Notes: generated by a model from the letters alone, not told the origin. 64,000 nt of DNA from Gari tellinella (GCA_922989275.2 OV277864.1:48607550-48671549), one strand, 5' to 3'. Shown: positions 22,617 through 33,174, counted from the stretch's first letter. Numbers and translations: made by a program.

Positions 22617-24826
22617 AGATCAGTGGATGTAGGTGTCATTAACTCTACGATGGACTGGCATACAGTGTCCCAGCTCGGCACAAGCTTTACACTATTTCCT
22701 TCTGTCAACCACTTTGACCGCGTAGTATTACTGAAATATGTTAGTAACACTTTGGGCATCTCTGATGTTTTCACCTCTTCCAGAAACATGAGAACTATCG
22801 GCTTATGTTGATATTTTGAAACGAATATTTCATCTTTGCACCAAGGGCTTTTACAAAAGTTTTTCGAGACACATAGGATAATAACCTCAGAGCATTCTAT
22901 CCATTTGATAACTTCCTCTACTACATAGAACCCTGGTCTAAAAGTTGTATCGCCTGTTGCTACACATGTTTTATTGGTGTCTAGTAACACTTGAAGTCGT
23001 CCATTTAATTCTTCGATCACATTAGCATTAATGAAATCTTCATCTGCGCTACTGTATGACAAGAATACAGGGTATGTGAAAGCATGATTTGTTTTGTATT
23101 TTTCAATTAAAGCCATAAGATGTATTTTCCTATTTGACTCCCGTCTTCGACGAAAACAAAGCACACATACAATGGCACCAACAATCAAAAGAAAAGACCC
23201 GCCCGCACTACAAATGCCGATAATTAGCGGCAGTTTACAGAGATGGTCTATCTTAGATATGACTTTGTGATATATAGAACTATTATCATTTCTTAGAGAA
23301 CAAACACTGCTGAATTGTATTTGTTTAGTTTTGAAAATCAATTCTACAAATTCTTTGTTAGCACATGAGCAGGTAAAAGGATTTGATCGCATATATATAA
23401 TCAAACTTTGTTCAGAAGAACTTTCATTGAGGTTCTGTTTAGTTCGCACATGAACTAGCTGAATAATGGTCATCCTGTCCTGAGCATCTAAAGTGTGTAT
23501 TTTGTTGTGGTCAAGTCTTAAAACTCTCAAATTATACAAATGGTCTAGTTTAAAGGTCACCGATTCTATATCATTATTTGACATATCAATAACCTGTATT
23601 TCTTTCGTATTGGTAAACAAATCATAAGGTATATGATATAAGGAATTATAAGTTATGTAAAACTCGACCAAATGTTTGGATAGAGATGTAGTTGGTAGAG
23701 AGTTAATTTGATTTAAATAATTGTGGGACAAATCCAAATATCTCAGATTTCCTGAATGAGATGCGAGAGAAGAGTCAATATATTCGATACCATTATACGC
23801 CAAATTCAAACGCTGTAGGCTTATCTGCTGATCTTCATATTTCAAAAAGCAAAACGTACCTAACGTTATTTTATCTTGTGGTATGACTGTAATCATGCAT
23901 AAAACCTGACCTTGATTAGAACCAAAAAATTGACTCCGGAGTCCATTTGGCATGAAACCTTGAGCGTATATCGACGTAATATTTCGCAACGGTCGTTTTA
24001 CAGAGGGGGTATTGGAATCCGTTAATATATTTGATGGATCTGCGACCGTATTCCAGGGCAAAGTATAACTTATGTCTATGCTCCGTAAATTGTAAAAATG
24101 CTCAGAATAGTCATATAAAGACTTCAATAGATTCACAGTCAAGATGCCGCCCTCGGACACATTGAATTCTGCAAGTTTTGGAAGACTTTCGGCGAAAGCT
24201 TGCATGTGCATCGACCCATACTTTGTTCCACTTAGGTCTAAATGACGAATGGGTTTATTTCGTAATGAGTAGAAGAACTCTTTTGAGAAATAAACTGAAG
24301 ATGTATACAAGCTGAAACGACGCAGCGTAAGTTGTTGTAAAGACCGCAGTACATTTCCATCTAGAGCTGCCGTCACTTTCACAACACTCAGACTGAAGCA
24401 GTCGCTGAGATCTAACACAGTCAAGTTGTCAAGTCCAACAAATACTTCTTTAGAAAGGCTATCCAGATCAGGACACGAAATCTTTAGACTTTTGAGATTT
24501 GAAAAGCTTTTAAAAGTTAAATTTTGAACGCTGAGCTTTTCTTGTTGTTCTTCGTTCAAAGTACAGTGTATCGTCAAAACTTCAATGTGGGTCCAGCTTG
24601 CCTCCGAAATAGCTGCAAATTGTTCTTGCTTCTTGTCCTTCAACTGTACGATCTCTACCGAGTGAACTTCCCTTGGAACGAACTCTGGAACAAATCCGTT
24701 ACACGTTATCACATGGGATCTTGTTGTACAATGGGATTGGTACACACCTTCCTCTGCAATGGCGCCAAATGTTTGTATCAGCAACACAGCTTGCATAAGT
24801 TTAATAGACATGTTCAAGTGTCGCAC
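22613..24826 (-). CDS. Toll-like receptor, 737 aa
   Basis: A type I membrane pattern-recognition receptor that would sense ligands outside the cell or in endosomes and signal through MyD88-type adaptors (family knowledge). One uninterrupted coding exon. Residues 1-24 are a signal peptide (hydrophobic VLLIQTFGA). Residues ~85-455 are leucine-rich repeats (for example LRYLDLSHNYLNQI and LRVLRLDHNKIHTL). Residues ~481-531 are a Cys-rich LRR C-terminal cap (CSC ... CSL ... LC), ~532-558 the transmembrane helix, followed by an RRRR stop-transfer patch, and ~585-730 the TIR domain: box 1 FLSYSSADEDF (588-598), box 2 GDTTFRPGF, box 3 SKW near 704. The ATG at 24,826 lies 14 bases after a conserved splice acceptor (tgttctttcag), so a 5' UTR intron is likely. 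The cap has Leu where its sister genes have Trp (FVELIF versus FVEWIF). The stop codon lies in the TTAA of a MITE. Confidence 0.95.
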   Translation of the reverse strand: MRHLNMSIKLMQAVLLIQTFGAIAEEGVYQSHCTTRSHVITCNGFVPEFVPREVHSVEIVQLKDKKQEQFAAISEASWTHIEVLTIHCTLNEEQQEKLSVQNLTFKSFSNLKSLKISCPDLDSLSKEVFVGLDNLTVLDLSDCFSLSVVKVTAALDGNVLRSLQQLTLRRFSLYTSSVYFSKEFFYSLRNKPIRHLDLSGTKYGSMHMQAFAESLPKLAEFNVSEGGILTVNLLKSLYDYSEHFYNLRSIDISYTLPWNTVADPSNILTDSNTPSVKRPLRNITSIYAQGFMPNGLRSQFFGSNQGQVLCMITVIPQDKITLGTFCFLKYEDQQISLQRLNLAYNGIEYIDSSLASHSGNLRYLDLSHNYLNQINSLPTTSLSKHLVEFYITYNSLYHIPYDLFTNTKEIQVIDMSNNDIESVTFKLDHLYNLRVLRLDHNKIHTLDAQDRMTIIQLVHVRTKQNLNESSSEQSLIIYMRSNPFTCSCANKEFVELIFKTKQIQFSSVCSLRNDNSSIYHKVISKIDHLCKLPLIIGICSAGGSFLLIVGAIVCVLCFRRRRESNRKIHLMALIEKYKTNHAFTYPVFLSYSSADEDFINANVIEELNGRLQVLLDTNKTCVATGDTTFRPGFYVVEEVIKWIECSEVIILCVSKNFCKSPWCKDEIFVSKYQHKPIVLMFLEEVKTSEMPKVLLTYFSNTTRSKWLTEGNSVKLVPSWDTVCQSIVELMTPTSTDL

Positions 24827-24840
24827 TATATCAACGGGAT

Positions 24841-24856
24841 CTGAAAGAACAGATTA
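24841..24856 (-). promoter_or_regulatory. 3' splice acceptor before the TLR coding exon
   Basis: On the minus strand 'aataatctgttctttcag' ends at 24,841, 14 bases upstream of the ATG. Equivalent acceptors precede the other two genes (AG at 41,205-41,206 and 56,423-56,424). Conservation across copies supports a 5' UTR intron. The upstream non-coding exon was not located. Confidence 0.55.
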
Positions 24857-24884
24857 TTTCCGACGAATACAAAAGTACTAACAG

Positions 24885-25028
24885 AATGGACCTGCCTTGG
24901 AACGAACTCTGGAACAAGCCCGTTACACGTTATCACATGGGATCTTGATCTTCTTTTGCATAGGTTCCAAACGTTTGTATAAGCCATACAGCGTGCAAAA
25001 GCTTAATGAACACTTTCCAGTGTCGCAT
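24885..25028 (-). pseudogene. Orphan 5' fragment of a TLR gene at a duplication breakpoint
   Basis: On the minus strand from ATG 25,028 the sequence encodes MRHWKVFIKLLHAVWLIQTF, the signal peptide of the 38,989-41,190 gene. It then loses ~15 bases and the frame, and ends at about 24,885, where it joins the 5' flank of the 22.6-kb TLR gene. It marks the left edge of the ~16-kb tandem duplication; the parent sequence is at about 41,035-41,190. The splice acceptor before the ATG is retained (tctgttctttcag). Confidence 0.88.
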
Positions 25029-25139
25029 TATGTCAACGGAATCTGAAAGAACAGATAATTTCTTAGAAACAAATACATGTATACTAACATTATGTTTCTT
25101 AAATCCCATATTGTTGTTAATTTGCCATCCGGTTGTCAA

Positions 25140-25790
25140 TCACTTATCTCTTACACTGCTAATGGCGCAAAAATGCGACTCTGTAAACAGTATGGATCCT
25201 AATGCGGTGTCTGATCAGAAACCAAACGGTTTGACACTGGTATCGACATTTCTTCAGTTAAAACAACCCTAAGGCTGACTTTAAAAATAGTGCAGACGAG
25301 ACTGCCAATATAGACGAATAGGATCAAAACTGTTTGCAAATGCACTTTATGACGTCATTGAGAGTGAAAGGGTTAATGACATTGTAACTCGTCTAACACA
25401 ATCGCCAGCTTCAGAAATGACGTCTGCTTTTCTTGATCCTTTTTCTGATCCTGGTCAGACGTCACATAATGCGGTGTCTGATCCGAATCCAAACTGTTTG
25501 ACACTGGTATTGACATTTTTTCAGTCAAAACAACCCTAAAGCTGACTTTAAAAATATTGCAAAACTGTGTGCAAATGCATTTTATGACGTCATTGAGAGT
25601 GAAAGTGTAAATGACATTGTAACTCGTCTAACACAATCGCCAGCTTCAGAAATTACGTCTGCTTTTCTTCTATGATTAATAGTTTTCAGTTCTTTTATTT
25701 AAGAAACTTTTATGTGAACGTTATTCAGCTGGTTAGACTCCGCTAAACGCAGCGTCTGATCTCGATCCAAACTGTTTTCTCAAATATTAG
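25140..25790. mobile_element. Cluster of decayed TTAA MITEs
   Basis: 25,140-25,376 keeps most of a TTAACCCTTTCACTGC-type MITE (gacatttcttcagttaaaac, gcagacgagactgccaatat, gagagtgaaagggttaatg) with a shrunken hairpin. Part of it is repeated at 25,440-25,620 (gtcattgagagtgaaagtgt), then comes another hairpin scar at 25,725-25,785. Copy B has the counterpart of the first at 41,337-41,590 with a full 65-bp hairpin (41,377-41,441). Confidence 0.65.
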
Positions 25791-26029
25791 TATTGACGTA
25801 TTTAGCAGTGGAGGAATCAATGCAATCAATGTGGTTTTTAAAACATTCTATTTTATTATCTCGCAAAATTAGTAAATGGTGATTTGTATAGAAAGTTCTT
25901 TTTTCACTGCTTGCTTAAATTGTTTATCTTTGACAGTTTCGACATCTACTAATGTCTTACTCAAGAATCGCACTGCGACGATCGGCTATCTTCGGCCTTG
26001 TCCGTCAGTTCTTTAACATTAGTATACTC

Positions 26030-26830
26030 GCCATACGATTAGTATTGATTGTAATTTAATCATAGACACACTATACTCTTTAACATGGATATAATTGCTA
26101 TACTATTGGCATCAAAGTATTATTTAATCACTGACACACCGTACTATTTAACACTGGTATAAAAGGTATACTTAATTTACAGATAGCATTAAAGTGCATT
26201 GCAATCCCTGACACACTAAAAAGTATACTCTTTTAACCCGATATAATCATTATACTATTGCCATCAAGGTACATAATGTTCTTTTAACACTGGTATAATC
26301 GCTCTACGTTTTGTTCTATTGGCATCTAATCGCTATACTTATCGTACTGCTTGTATCAAAGTACAAGGACCTGAAGGTAATCCCGGACAAACTGTACCTT
26401 TTAACTTTGATATAATCGCTATACTATTGATATCAGATTGCAATTTAATTCCCGGACAAACTGTACTCTTTAACACTGATGCAATCGCTATACTAGTGAT
26501 ATCAAAGTACAATGTAATCCCAGACAAACTGTACTCTTTAACACTGATATAATTGCTACACTATTAGCGTCAAGTTACAATTTAATACCTGACAAAATGT
26601 ACTCTTTAACACTGATATAATTGCTATACTATTAGCGTCAAGTTACAATTCAATACCTGACAAAATGTACTCTTTAACACTGATATAATTGCTACACTAT
26701 TAGCGTCAATTTAATACCTGACAAGGTATACACTTTAACACCGATATAATCGCTATACTACTATCATCAAGGTACAAACTGTTTCTTTAACGCTGATATA
26801 GTCGCTATATTTTCTGTAATATTGGCATCG
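26030..26830 (+). repeat. 68-bp satellite array (copy A)
   Basis: About 11 copies of the satellite (ctctttaacactgatataat, tgctatactattagcgtca, tttaatacctgacaaaatgt). The best-conserved units are at 26,460-26,720. The repeats are adjacent with no unique spacers. At 26,364-26,378 the array has 'caaggacctgaaggt', an apparent excision footprint of the MITE still present at 42,343 in copy B. Confidence 0.85.
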
Positions 26831-27550
26831 ATGTGCATTGTAAAATATACAAAGAAACGAAAGAAATTGTGAATTTTGTTATTCAAATTCAATAGAAACG
26901 AATACCAATTTTAACTAAATTGTCCATTTTACAAAGAACTCGACAGAAATATTTAAAAACGTATTACTGTAGGTGAAAGCATCACACACTTCAAAAGTAT
27001 ACATGAGATGTGCCATGACTGCATTCCAACATTGTACAGATCTAGCACCGTTGTCATCTCAGGCTCTGCATCTGAGTTTGGTCTACACTGTCAAATACCG
27101 TTGATAGAACTGTTAAATACGATGCTTTAGATGAGAGTGTAGATCAAGGCCAACCGTCGCGTCAAAGACGCGACCTCTTGCCTTGATCTACACTGTTTGC
27201 AATGCAATAATGGCACGGCTCATATATAGAAGCAGACGAAAATTAAAGCAGGCGATGCTATGGCACTAACTGTTTAACTCATTGAGCCCTAGTGACGCAT
27301 ATATGCGTCGTCTACCAAAAGAGTACATGTATAGAGCACACTTGTCTGATGCAAACAGTGAAGTCACTGATTAGAAGGCTCCTGCAGGAGTCCTCTAATC
27401 AGGGACTTCACCGTTTGTCATTTTTTAATATATTATAGCAGAAAACCCCTCAATATTCTAAAATGGACCAGTCTGTGATGTAATCTGGAATTATCCATTG
27501 CAAGTTTCAGGGGAGTATGAGTTAAGTGTGGTTATTGCTTCATAACGTCA
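26831..27550. repeat. Hairpin cassettes of two further sequence types
   Basis: 27,138-27,200 is a hairpin with stem gtgtagatcaaggc / gccttgatctacac. 27,351-27,416 (66 bp) is a hairpin with ends CAAACAG/CGTTTG and stem agtcactgattagaaggctcc. The flanks (gcatatatgcgtcgtctacc on the left; tttgtcattttttaatat on the right) repeat at the copy-B positions. 26,831-27,120 is unassigned. Confidence 0.7.
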
Positions 27551-27559
27551 GTGAACGTG

Positions 27560-27773
27560 TTAACCCTTAGCCCGCCAAATAAATTGTCGTCTGCTATATT
27601 TCTCGTCTGCTTCAAGTTTCAAAGTGCTTCAAAGTTGCTCAAAATTGCTGAAAATGTTGTCCGAGTGTCAAACAGCTCGGATCCGGATGAGACGCCGAGT
27701 TACTCGGCGTCTCATCCGGATCCAAGCTGTTTGCATATGGAGCTATAGTCGTGAGTGGCAGGCTAAAGGTTAA
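27560..27773. mobile_element. TTAA MITE with covariant 65-bp hairpin
   Basis: Starts TTAAcccttagcccgccaaa and ends ggcaggctaaaggTTAA. The central hairpin at 27,669-27,733 is exactly 65 bp, but its arms read cagctcggatccggatgag / ctcatccggatccaagctg, differing from the usual cassette at matched positions in both arms. The copy-B counterpart (44,042-44,220) has lost most of the hairpin. Confidence 0.8.
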
Positions 27774-28179
27774 TAAGTAAATTTAAAGAGTTACCTTCCA
27801 GTAGAAGACTCTTACCTGTTAAAATTCAACCTGCTATCCTGAAACATGTAAAATGTTTAACTGAAATCCACTTCTATGACATACATGTAATATGATATTA
27901 GGTATTTGTGTGAAGAAAACTTTCCGGTCACGAACAAGGATGTAAACTAACAAAGATACGGATTTTACCCTGCCCAAGTTCATAAAGAGATTTCGCGATT
28001 TGCAATAGAATTTAGAAATGGTAATGTACTCGACAGTGGCAAAGCTTTATAAAACTCTGAGTGACAAATAGCTTGGATCATGACCAGACACCGAGTCACT
28101 GGACATCATCGTTTCAGCACAAACAAAGTTTATTGCGAGTAAAGAATTTCCTATTGTACCAATCGTTCTAACTCTTTGA

Positions 28180-28330
28180 ACCCTAGTCACGCATATAGAC
28201 GTCATTTGGAAACAGTGTACCTTTGAGGAGTACACTTACCCTAGGCGAACAGTGTAGATCATGATCAAAGGGCTCATTAAGGAGCCCTCTGATCAGGGTT
28301 TACATTGTTTGTCATTTTGACATATTTTGT
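28180..28330. repeat. Hairpin cassette, 65 bp (28,247-28,311)
   Basis: Ends cgaacag/ttgtttg; stem tgatcaaagggctc / gagccctctgatca. It is flanked by 'cccta-gtcacgcatatagacgtca' and 'tttgtcattttgacatattt', the same context as 27,351. The copy-B counterpart is at about 44,657-44,721. Confidence 0.7.
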
Positions 28331-29000
28331 TAAAACCAACCCTTAAGAGTAAAAAATGGACTAGACTAAATTGAAAACTAGAATTGTCCATTTGAGGTTT
28401 CAGGGAGGAAAGAATTGAATAGACAGGCCATTCTGTAAATTATTTGAAATTGCAGAATTCAAAATATCCTTTTTTGAAATATGAGAGATATGAACTCAAC
28501 ACATCTCTTTTTAAGTTTCGCTCTGGTTAACAAATCGTATGAACAGCAAAGGTATGAAATAACGACAGGTACGACAGACCGGTGGTGAATTCAAACCTCC
28601 AACTTCAAGTTTCACACACAAGACTTCAGACTTCAAATTCAAACTTCAACATAGTTTCTTTACGATGTGTGTTGACGGTAACGACTTATAAATATGCAGC
28701 GGGTAGCATATTACTGACATCTTTTAACATGTTAACACATAAATAACATTGTGGATACCATTTTAACATATTCAAAATACCGATGCTGTGTACATCGCTT
28801 TTATCGAACCGTCTGTTTTATTCCAGATCAGATGACCCGTTATTACTCTATATATAATTGTCACCTGCTTTAAATTGTCGTTTTTGATTAAACCTATTTT
28901 GTTTTAAGATATGTACATGCATAACATAAACATACAATAAAGTTAAGGATTGAAACGAAACTCGTTTGCAGTAATTCAAGTATAAACGTATTGATTTATA
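28331..29000. other. No recognisable feature
   Basis: AT-rich sequence with a short stretch of repeated 'acttcaaa/gacttca' words near 28,600-28,650. It is present in copy B (about 44,740-45,430) at high similarity. No gene seen. Confidence 0.5.
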
Positions 29001-29460
29001 CAGGGCTGCCATTTCTCCGGATTTGTCCTAAATCTCCGGAATTTTACCTAGTACATGGTAGCTTAAAGTAGGTTGAAAGTAAAGTAGAATGCGCCTTAAG
29101 GCGCATTCTGCTTTACTTCGAGTCTGCTTTAAGCAGCCCAGTGATTCTCCAAAAATGGGTACAATTACAAAATTATCTTGTCTCCAAAAGAAAGATATGA
29201 ATAACTATAATATTTAGATAGAAATGGCATACAAAACCCTAGTTCTTGCATGACAGATAATACTGGTGATTAATTAGTAGCCTTGGAATGTCATAAGATA
29301 TATAAATTGGAAGCTATCATCTTTTGAATTAGCTAGATATGTTTGTTTTTGAATGTCTCCAGTACTATTCACAATAATCACACATCTGTTGTTTTCCTCA
29401 AAACTGATGCAAAGAAGTGGTTTATTCCATTTTTTTTATCTGACACATCTATCTTTTGCA

Positions 29461-30237
29461 GGAAATATACGTTTTACTTAAACCTTTTTTAAATATATTT
29501 TTTGATCATATAAAATTGCTTGTCGCCAAAACATGTCTAACACCCGTAACAACTTTTCATCCACGTAGGATCGGACTGTTGAACTGTATTATGTACATGA
29601 TAATAACCTTTTTCAGTTATGGAATGTTTGCATTTTATGGTACTGTAACAGTTGTTAATGATGTACCAAAGTTAGGACGACTGCAACGTTTGGAATTCAA
29701 ATATTGCAATTGGGACATTTTCTATTTCTAACACCCGTAACGGCGTTTGCAATAAAAAGTGGTCGATCCCAGAGAAACTGGTGTTATTTTTTGTTTGACA
29801 CTAACCACTGGTAGTTATTTAAAACACCTAAAGTAAATATTTCCCACACTATCGTATTCTAACCTTGAAGTTTAATGAAATTTGTCTAACACCCGTAACG
29901 TCTAACACCCGTTACAATATTTTATTATTGCAAAAGTTGCTCCCCTTTGTTTGTATGCTCGAGAGAATTGAGTTGCAACTGTACCCAGTGTATCGCCGAT
30001 GTACAAGCAACCACATGTGAAGGGTGGAAGGTGTACATTTTGTACAAGGTGACCAAAAATCTGAGAGAGCCAGAAGCTTGTTTGTACATCGGAAATACAA
30101 TATTAATAATATGGGCACAGTTGCAGAAACAGCTTCATCACGAGAAGAACCAGCTAATGAAACAGTAGTCATATTCAGGAAACACATCTAACTGTTAACG
30201 ATTGGGTGGCGGCTCTATATGATGGGGAAAGCAGAAA
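29461..30237 (+). pseudogene. Remnant of a Cys-rich protein gene inside the 2.25-kb insert
   Basis: A good splice acceptor (catctatcttttgcag) precedes 29,461. At 29,947-30,100 the plus strand encodes SRELSCNCTQC followed by CEGWKVYILYKVTKN. About 90 bases on, in another frame, 30,194-30,229 encodes VNDWVAALYDGE. This order (a Cys-rich block, then a 'V-DWV-Y-G' tail) reminds me of a recurrent uncharacterised protein family in cnidarians and molluscs, from memory and not certain. Frameshifts and stops mean it is no longer coding. It lies among the CTAACRCCCGTAAC motifs and could be the captured or former gene of the inserted element. The matching minus-strand frame is probably a shadow. Confidence 0.3.
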
Positions 30238-31219
30238 GAAATTGAAAACAAATTCAATTAACGGCAATCAACTCCATGTTAATTAAGCTGTGTTTCATAA
30301 GAATCAACATTCTGTTCTAATGGTTACTTAATGTTCAAACTGGTTCAGCTTTGACATTAATGTTCCATACATTAGTCTTGATTCTGTCGTAGGTGCATAT
30401 GAATTTCATATACAAAAATGGAATTTTAGAAGAAAGGCTGCTATATGATTGACCTTTTTGGTATTTTCATTTTTTTCCCTAACACCCGTAACGAACGTTA
30501 AGTTGTTAATGTTACATTTATATAGGGAATAATGATATATACTGGTATTGGTGTCATGCCATATGTTAATTAATGTGTTTATACAGTTTGTTGTTCCATT
30601 CTATGATAAAAAACATATATGGGAAGTGATTTATAAATCATTCTATTAAAACTTCTTAAAAATTAAGGCTTAACTTGGTCTGTAGCTAATGATTAGAGGT
30701 CACTGAGCTTCGATCTTGAGAAAAAAAACTTTCATTATGAGCTTATAATATTGTATGCTAACATGACAGTATTGTTTATACAAGAATTATGTAATTATGG
30801 TTGACTTCTGAATTTGACTTTTTTTTTAGCTAACGCCCGTAACAAAAGTAAATGTAACTTTAATGTCAGTGATGCTTGTGAATTTATAAGTAACGTCACA
30901 CCAAGTGTTTGAAACATGTTCATATAGTTTATTACTTCCGTTTGATGTTATAACTTGAGTGCCACCATTCTTTCAGAGTATCATATAAAGAAGTTTTGTA
31001 CCCGGCTCTAACAAAAACATAACTTCTCTAAACCTTATATTTTCTTGTAATGGTGCTTTACCTGCTATGAAGACACTTGCTCAAATGTTTTATAACGATC
31101 GTAAAGGCCATAGCAATATCTACCAAAATATAATCTAAGAAACATGCATGTCCATAACGTATACAAGTAGTTATTTTTTGTCAACAAATGGTAGTGTAAG
31201 GGTGTCTAACCCCCGTAAC
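29537..31219 (+). repeat. Seven dispersed copies of the 14-mer CTAACRCCCGTAAC
   Basis: Sites: 29,537-29,550, 29,728-29,741, 29,886-29,899, 29,902-29,915 (ends GTTAC), 30,479-30,492, 30,830-30,843 (ctaacgcccgtaac) and 31,206-31,219 (ctaacccccgtaac). Flanks differ and spacing is irregular (16 to ~560 bp). All copies have the same orientation, all lie inside the insert, and I saw none elsewhere in the window. Two follow long pyrimidine tracts. Confidence 0.85.
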
Positions 31220-31539
31220 AGATTTAAACACCTTCTTGCTTTGCTGGTGTATTTCTCAAAGACGGTTAACGTTAACTCGGTAAAACTAAGTTTATCCATT
31301 TTATACTTAAATTCAAATATGCAATAGAAATGATCATAATTGAACACAGTATTGTTTTTTACTTTTCTAAATTTTGATTGGAGCTCCTGCTCCACGTGTC
31401 ATTAAAACTAGACACAGGCGATGGGGTAAAGGTACGATTCGTAAAATCGCACTTGAAAAGTGCAAACTTGGAAATCTTAGGATTTTTTATCTCAACTTAT
31501 GGCAGCCCTTTTTATATATTTATCCCGATACATGTCCAT

Positions 31540-31702
31540 GTAACAAAGAGTTTGAATCCAAATCAGGCTCCAAACTGTTTGCCACCAAGATAAACATGAA
31601 ATATCAGAATTGTCCAAAAGTTGTTCTTTTCTACGTTTTAGTGCTTTGCGTTTGCGTACGTTTGCGTTTAAACGGGAAAGAATAACAGATTCTCCACTGT
31701 AG
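31540..31702. mobile_element. Inverted half of the ctacagtggagaatctg MITE
   Basis: ctccaaactgtttgccacca ... aataacagattctccactgt is the reverse complement of the left half of the element at 45,793-46,046, yet it sits at the same locus (same right flank, gcactgaaagagttaaaccc). The other half is missing. Confidence 0.75.
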
Positions 31703-32103
31703 CACTGAAAGAGTTAAACCCATACTCGTTTACAGTAGCTGTACAGTATGATTAGGGGATTCCCGTTTGCTTAGTCGCTCTAAAAGAGGGAAATCTCATA
31801 ACGTCAATAGTATTATACAGGAACTGTGAACCGTAAAATGTTAAGTGTGAAATTTGAAGTCGAAAGTGTGAAGTCTGAATCTGAAGTTTGATCTATGAAT
31901 GCTGTATAAGAGATATATAAGTAGCATATATTTAGGAAGTACGAACTGTGAAGTTTGAACTCTGAAGTGCGTATAGGGAATTTTCACCATCGGTTTTTCG
32001 TATATACAACGCTCCTTCTCTACAACGACACCCAATGGGAGACAAAAATTGCATGCGTTGTTCGGAGGGAGTCGTTATATGAAGATAAATTGGCTTACAT
32101 TTG

Positions 32104-32168
32104 CAAACAGCTTGAATCCAGATCAGACACTGTGTAATAAGGCGTCTGATCTAGATTCAAGCTGTGTG
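32104..32168. repeat. 65-bp hairpin cassette
   Basis: caaacagcttgaatccagat ... gatctagattcaagctgtgtg. The outer stem pairs as gcttgaatc/gattcaagc instead of the common tttggatc/gatccaaa. The copy-B counterpart is 46,443-46,507. Confidence 0.8.
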
Positions 32169-32207
32169 TCACTCGTCATTAAGAATTATTACTGTCAAAA
32201 TGTCAAA

Positions 32208-32409
32208 TCTTTAAAATACATTTAATTTCTGATGTCTCCTTCTAATCATGTTTTGTGGCATCGTTTTTTGGAATCGTCTTGAAAAGACGATTCCAAAGAG
32301 ATGTCACACGACAGGATTATATAGAGCAATAAGAAATTAAATGTATTTTAAAGTTTTGACTTACGACCTTTTTATTTTTGTCGTATGAAGCTTTATGAAA
32401 CGGGACCCT
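32208..32409. mobile_element. MITE of the cgtttcataa family (left end lost)
   Basis: Core 'tcgtcttgaaaagacgattcc' and right end 'ctttatgaaacgggaccctgg' match 5056-5297 and 18,611-18,834. The copy-B counterpart is 46,548-46,752. Confidence 0.65.
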
Positions 32410-32629
32410 GGAGCTTTACTAGATGTAAATTAAGGGTCCCATCACGAACGAAAGAAGCCATGGTCTAATAGTTATAGTCAACAGTTTATACATGATATAG
32501 ATATAATGAAACTTAAATGCATAATGCAAAAACTAGAACGTGAAAATATGGATAAATGTTGTATAAATGATTTTGTTACAAATATTGAAAAAGTTTTAAT
32601 CACTTCTGCTTAAAATACTTTTGGAATAT

Positions 32630-32630
32630 A

Positions 32631-32674
<44 letters not shown>
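32630..32674 (+). repeat. (TAG)n microsatellite
   Basis: About 14 TAG units. The copy-B locus (46,978-46,994) has only about five, so the tract changed length after the duplication. Confidence 0.9.
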
Positions 32675-33049
32675 AAAGTAACATAAGAGCAGGTAACTGC
32701 AATAACCAAAAGTGATATGACAATAACTGCAAATTCGCTAGATCCGATTTTCATAAAAAGTAGACGAAAATATAATCATGTTAAGAATGAAATTAGCAGA
32801 AATGATATGTTAAAACCAAGAAAAGATACGCACGAACAATACGAGATGCAGTTGTCGAATATAAGCGCCGCTTTAGAGAGAAAAATAAGAAATATGAGGA
32901 CTCAGTCACCACGAGAATACTAGAACTACATTTACAGCATTAATGCAAAATAAATAACGCAGATGTTAACATGGAATCATTTAATGATTTTGTTAAGAAT
33001 TTGAATACCGCTATTGTCGATGAAGATGACTCCATCGACCCTGTTTGGC

Positions 33050-33174
33050 CCACAGGGACCCGACACGATTGATCTTTGAGAGAAAAAAATTGTCAGAAAG
33101 TATATATAGAGACTCTATATATACCTTCCGACAATTTTTTCTCTCCAAAACTCAATCGTGTCGGGTCCCTGTGG
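33050..33174. mobile_element. 125-bp foldback element, copy A only
   Basis: A near-perfect palindrome from ccacagggacccgacacgat to atcgtgtcgggtccctgtgg, with arms continuing through tttgagagaaaaaattgtc. It is flanked by the 6-bp duplication tttggc (33,044-33,049 and 33,175-33,180). The copy-B site near 50,835 has a single tttggc and no element. Confidence 0.88.

Larger units (their letters stand above)
29001..31510. mobile_element. MITE with cagggctgccat TIR, split by a 2.25-kb insertion
   Basis: Starts cagggctgccatttctccgg, ends ttatggcagccctt, and is flanked by the 6-bp duplication tttata (28,995-29,000 and 31,511-31,516). The copy-B element at 45,437-45,690 is the same without the insert. 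In copy A the sequence from about 29,137 to 31,390 interrupts the element just after its 72-bp hairpin. I found no inverted repeats or clear target duplication for the insert. Confidence 0.8.

Noticed and set aside
24524..24844. Plus-strand open frames opposite the TLR 5' ends (also 40,900-41,208 and 56,148-56,426)
   Set aside because: They are conserved only because the TLR coding strand is conserved. They have no independent signals and the same shape in each copy.
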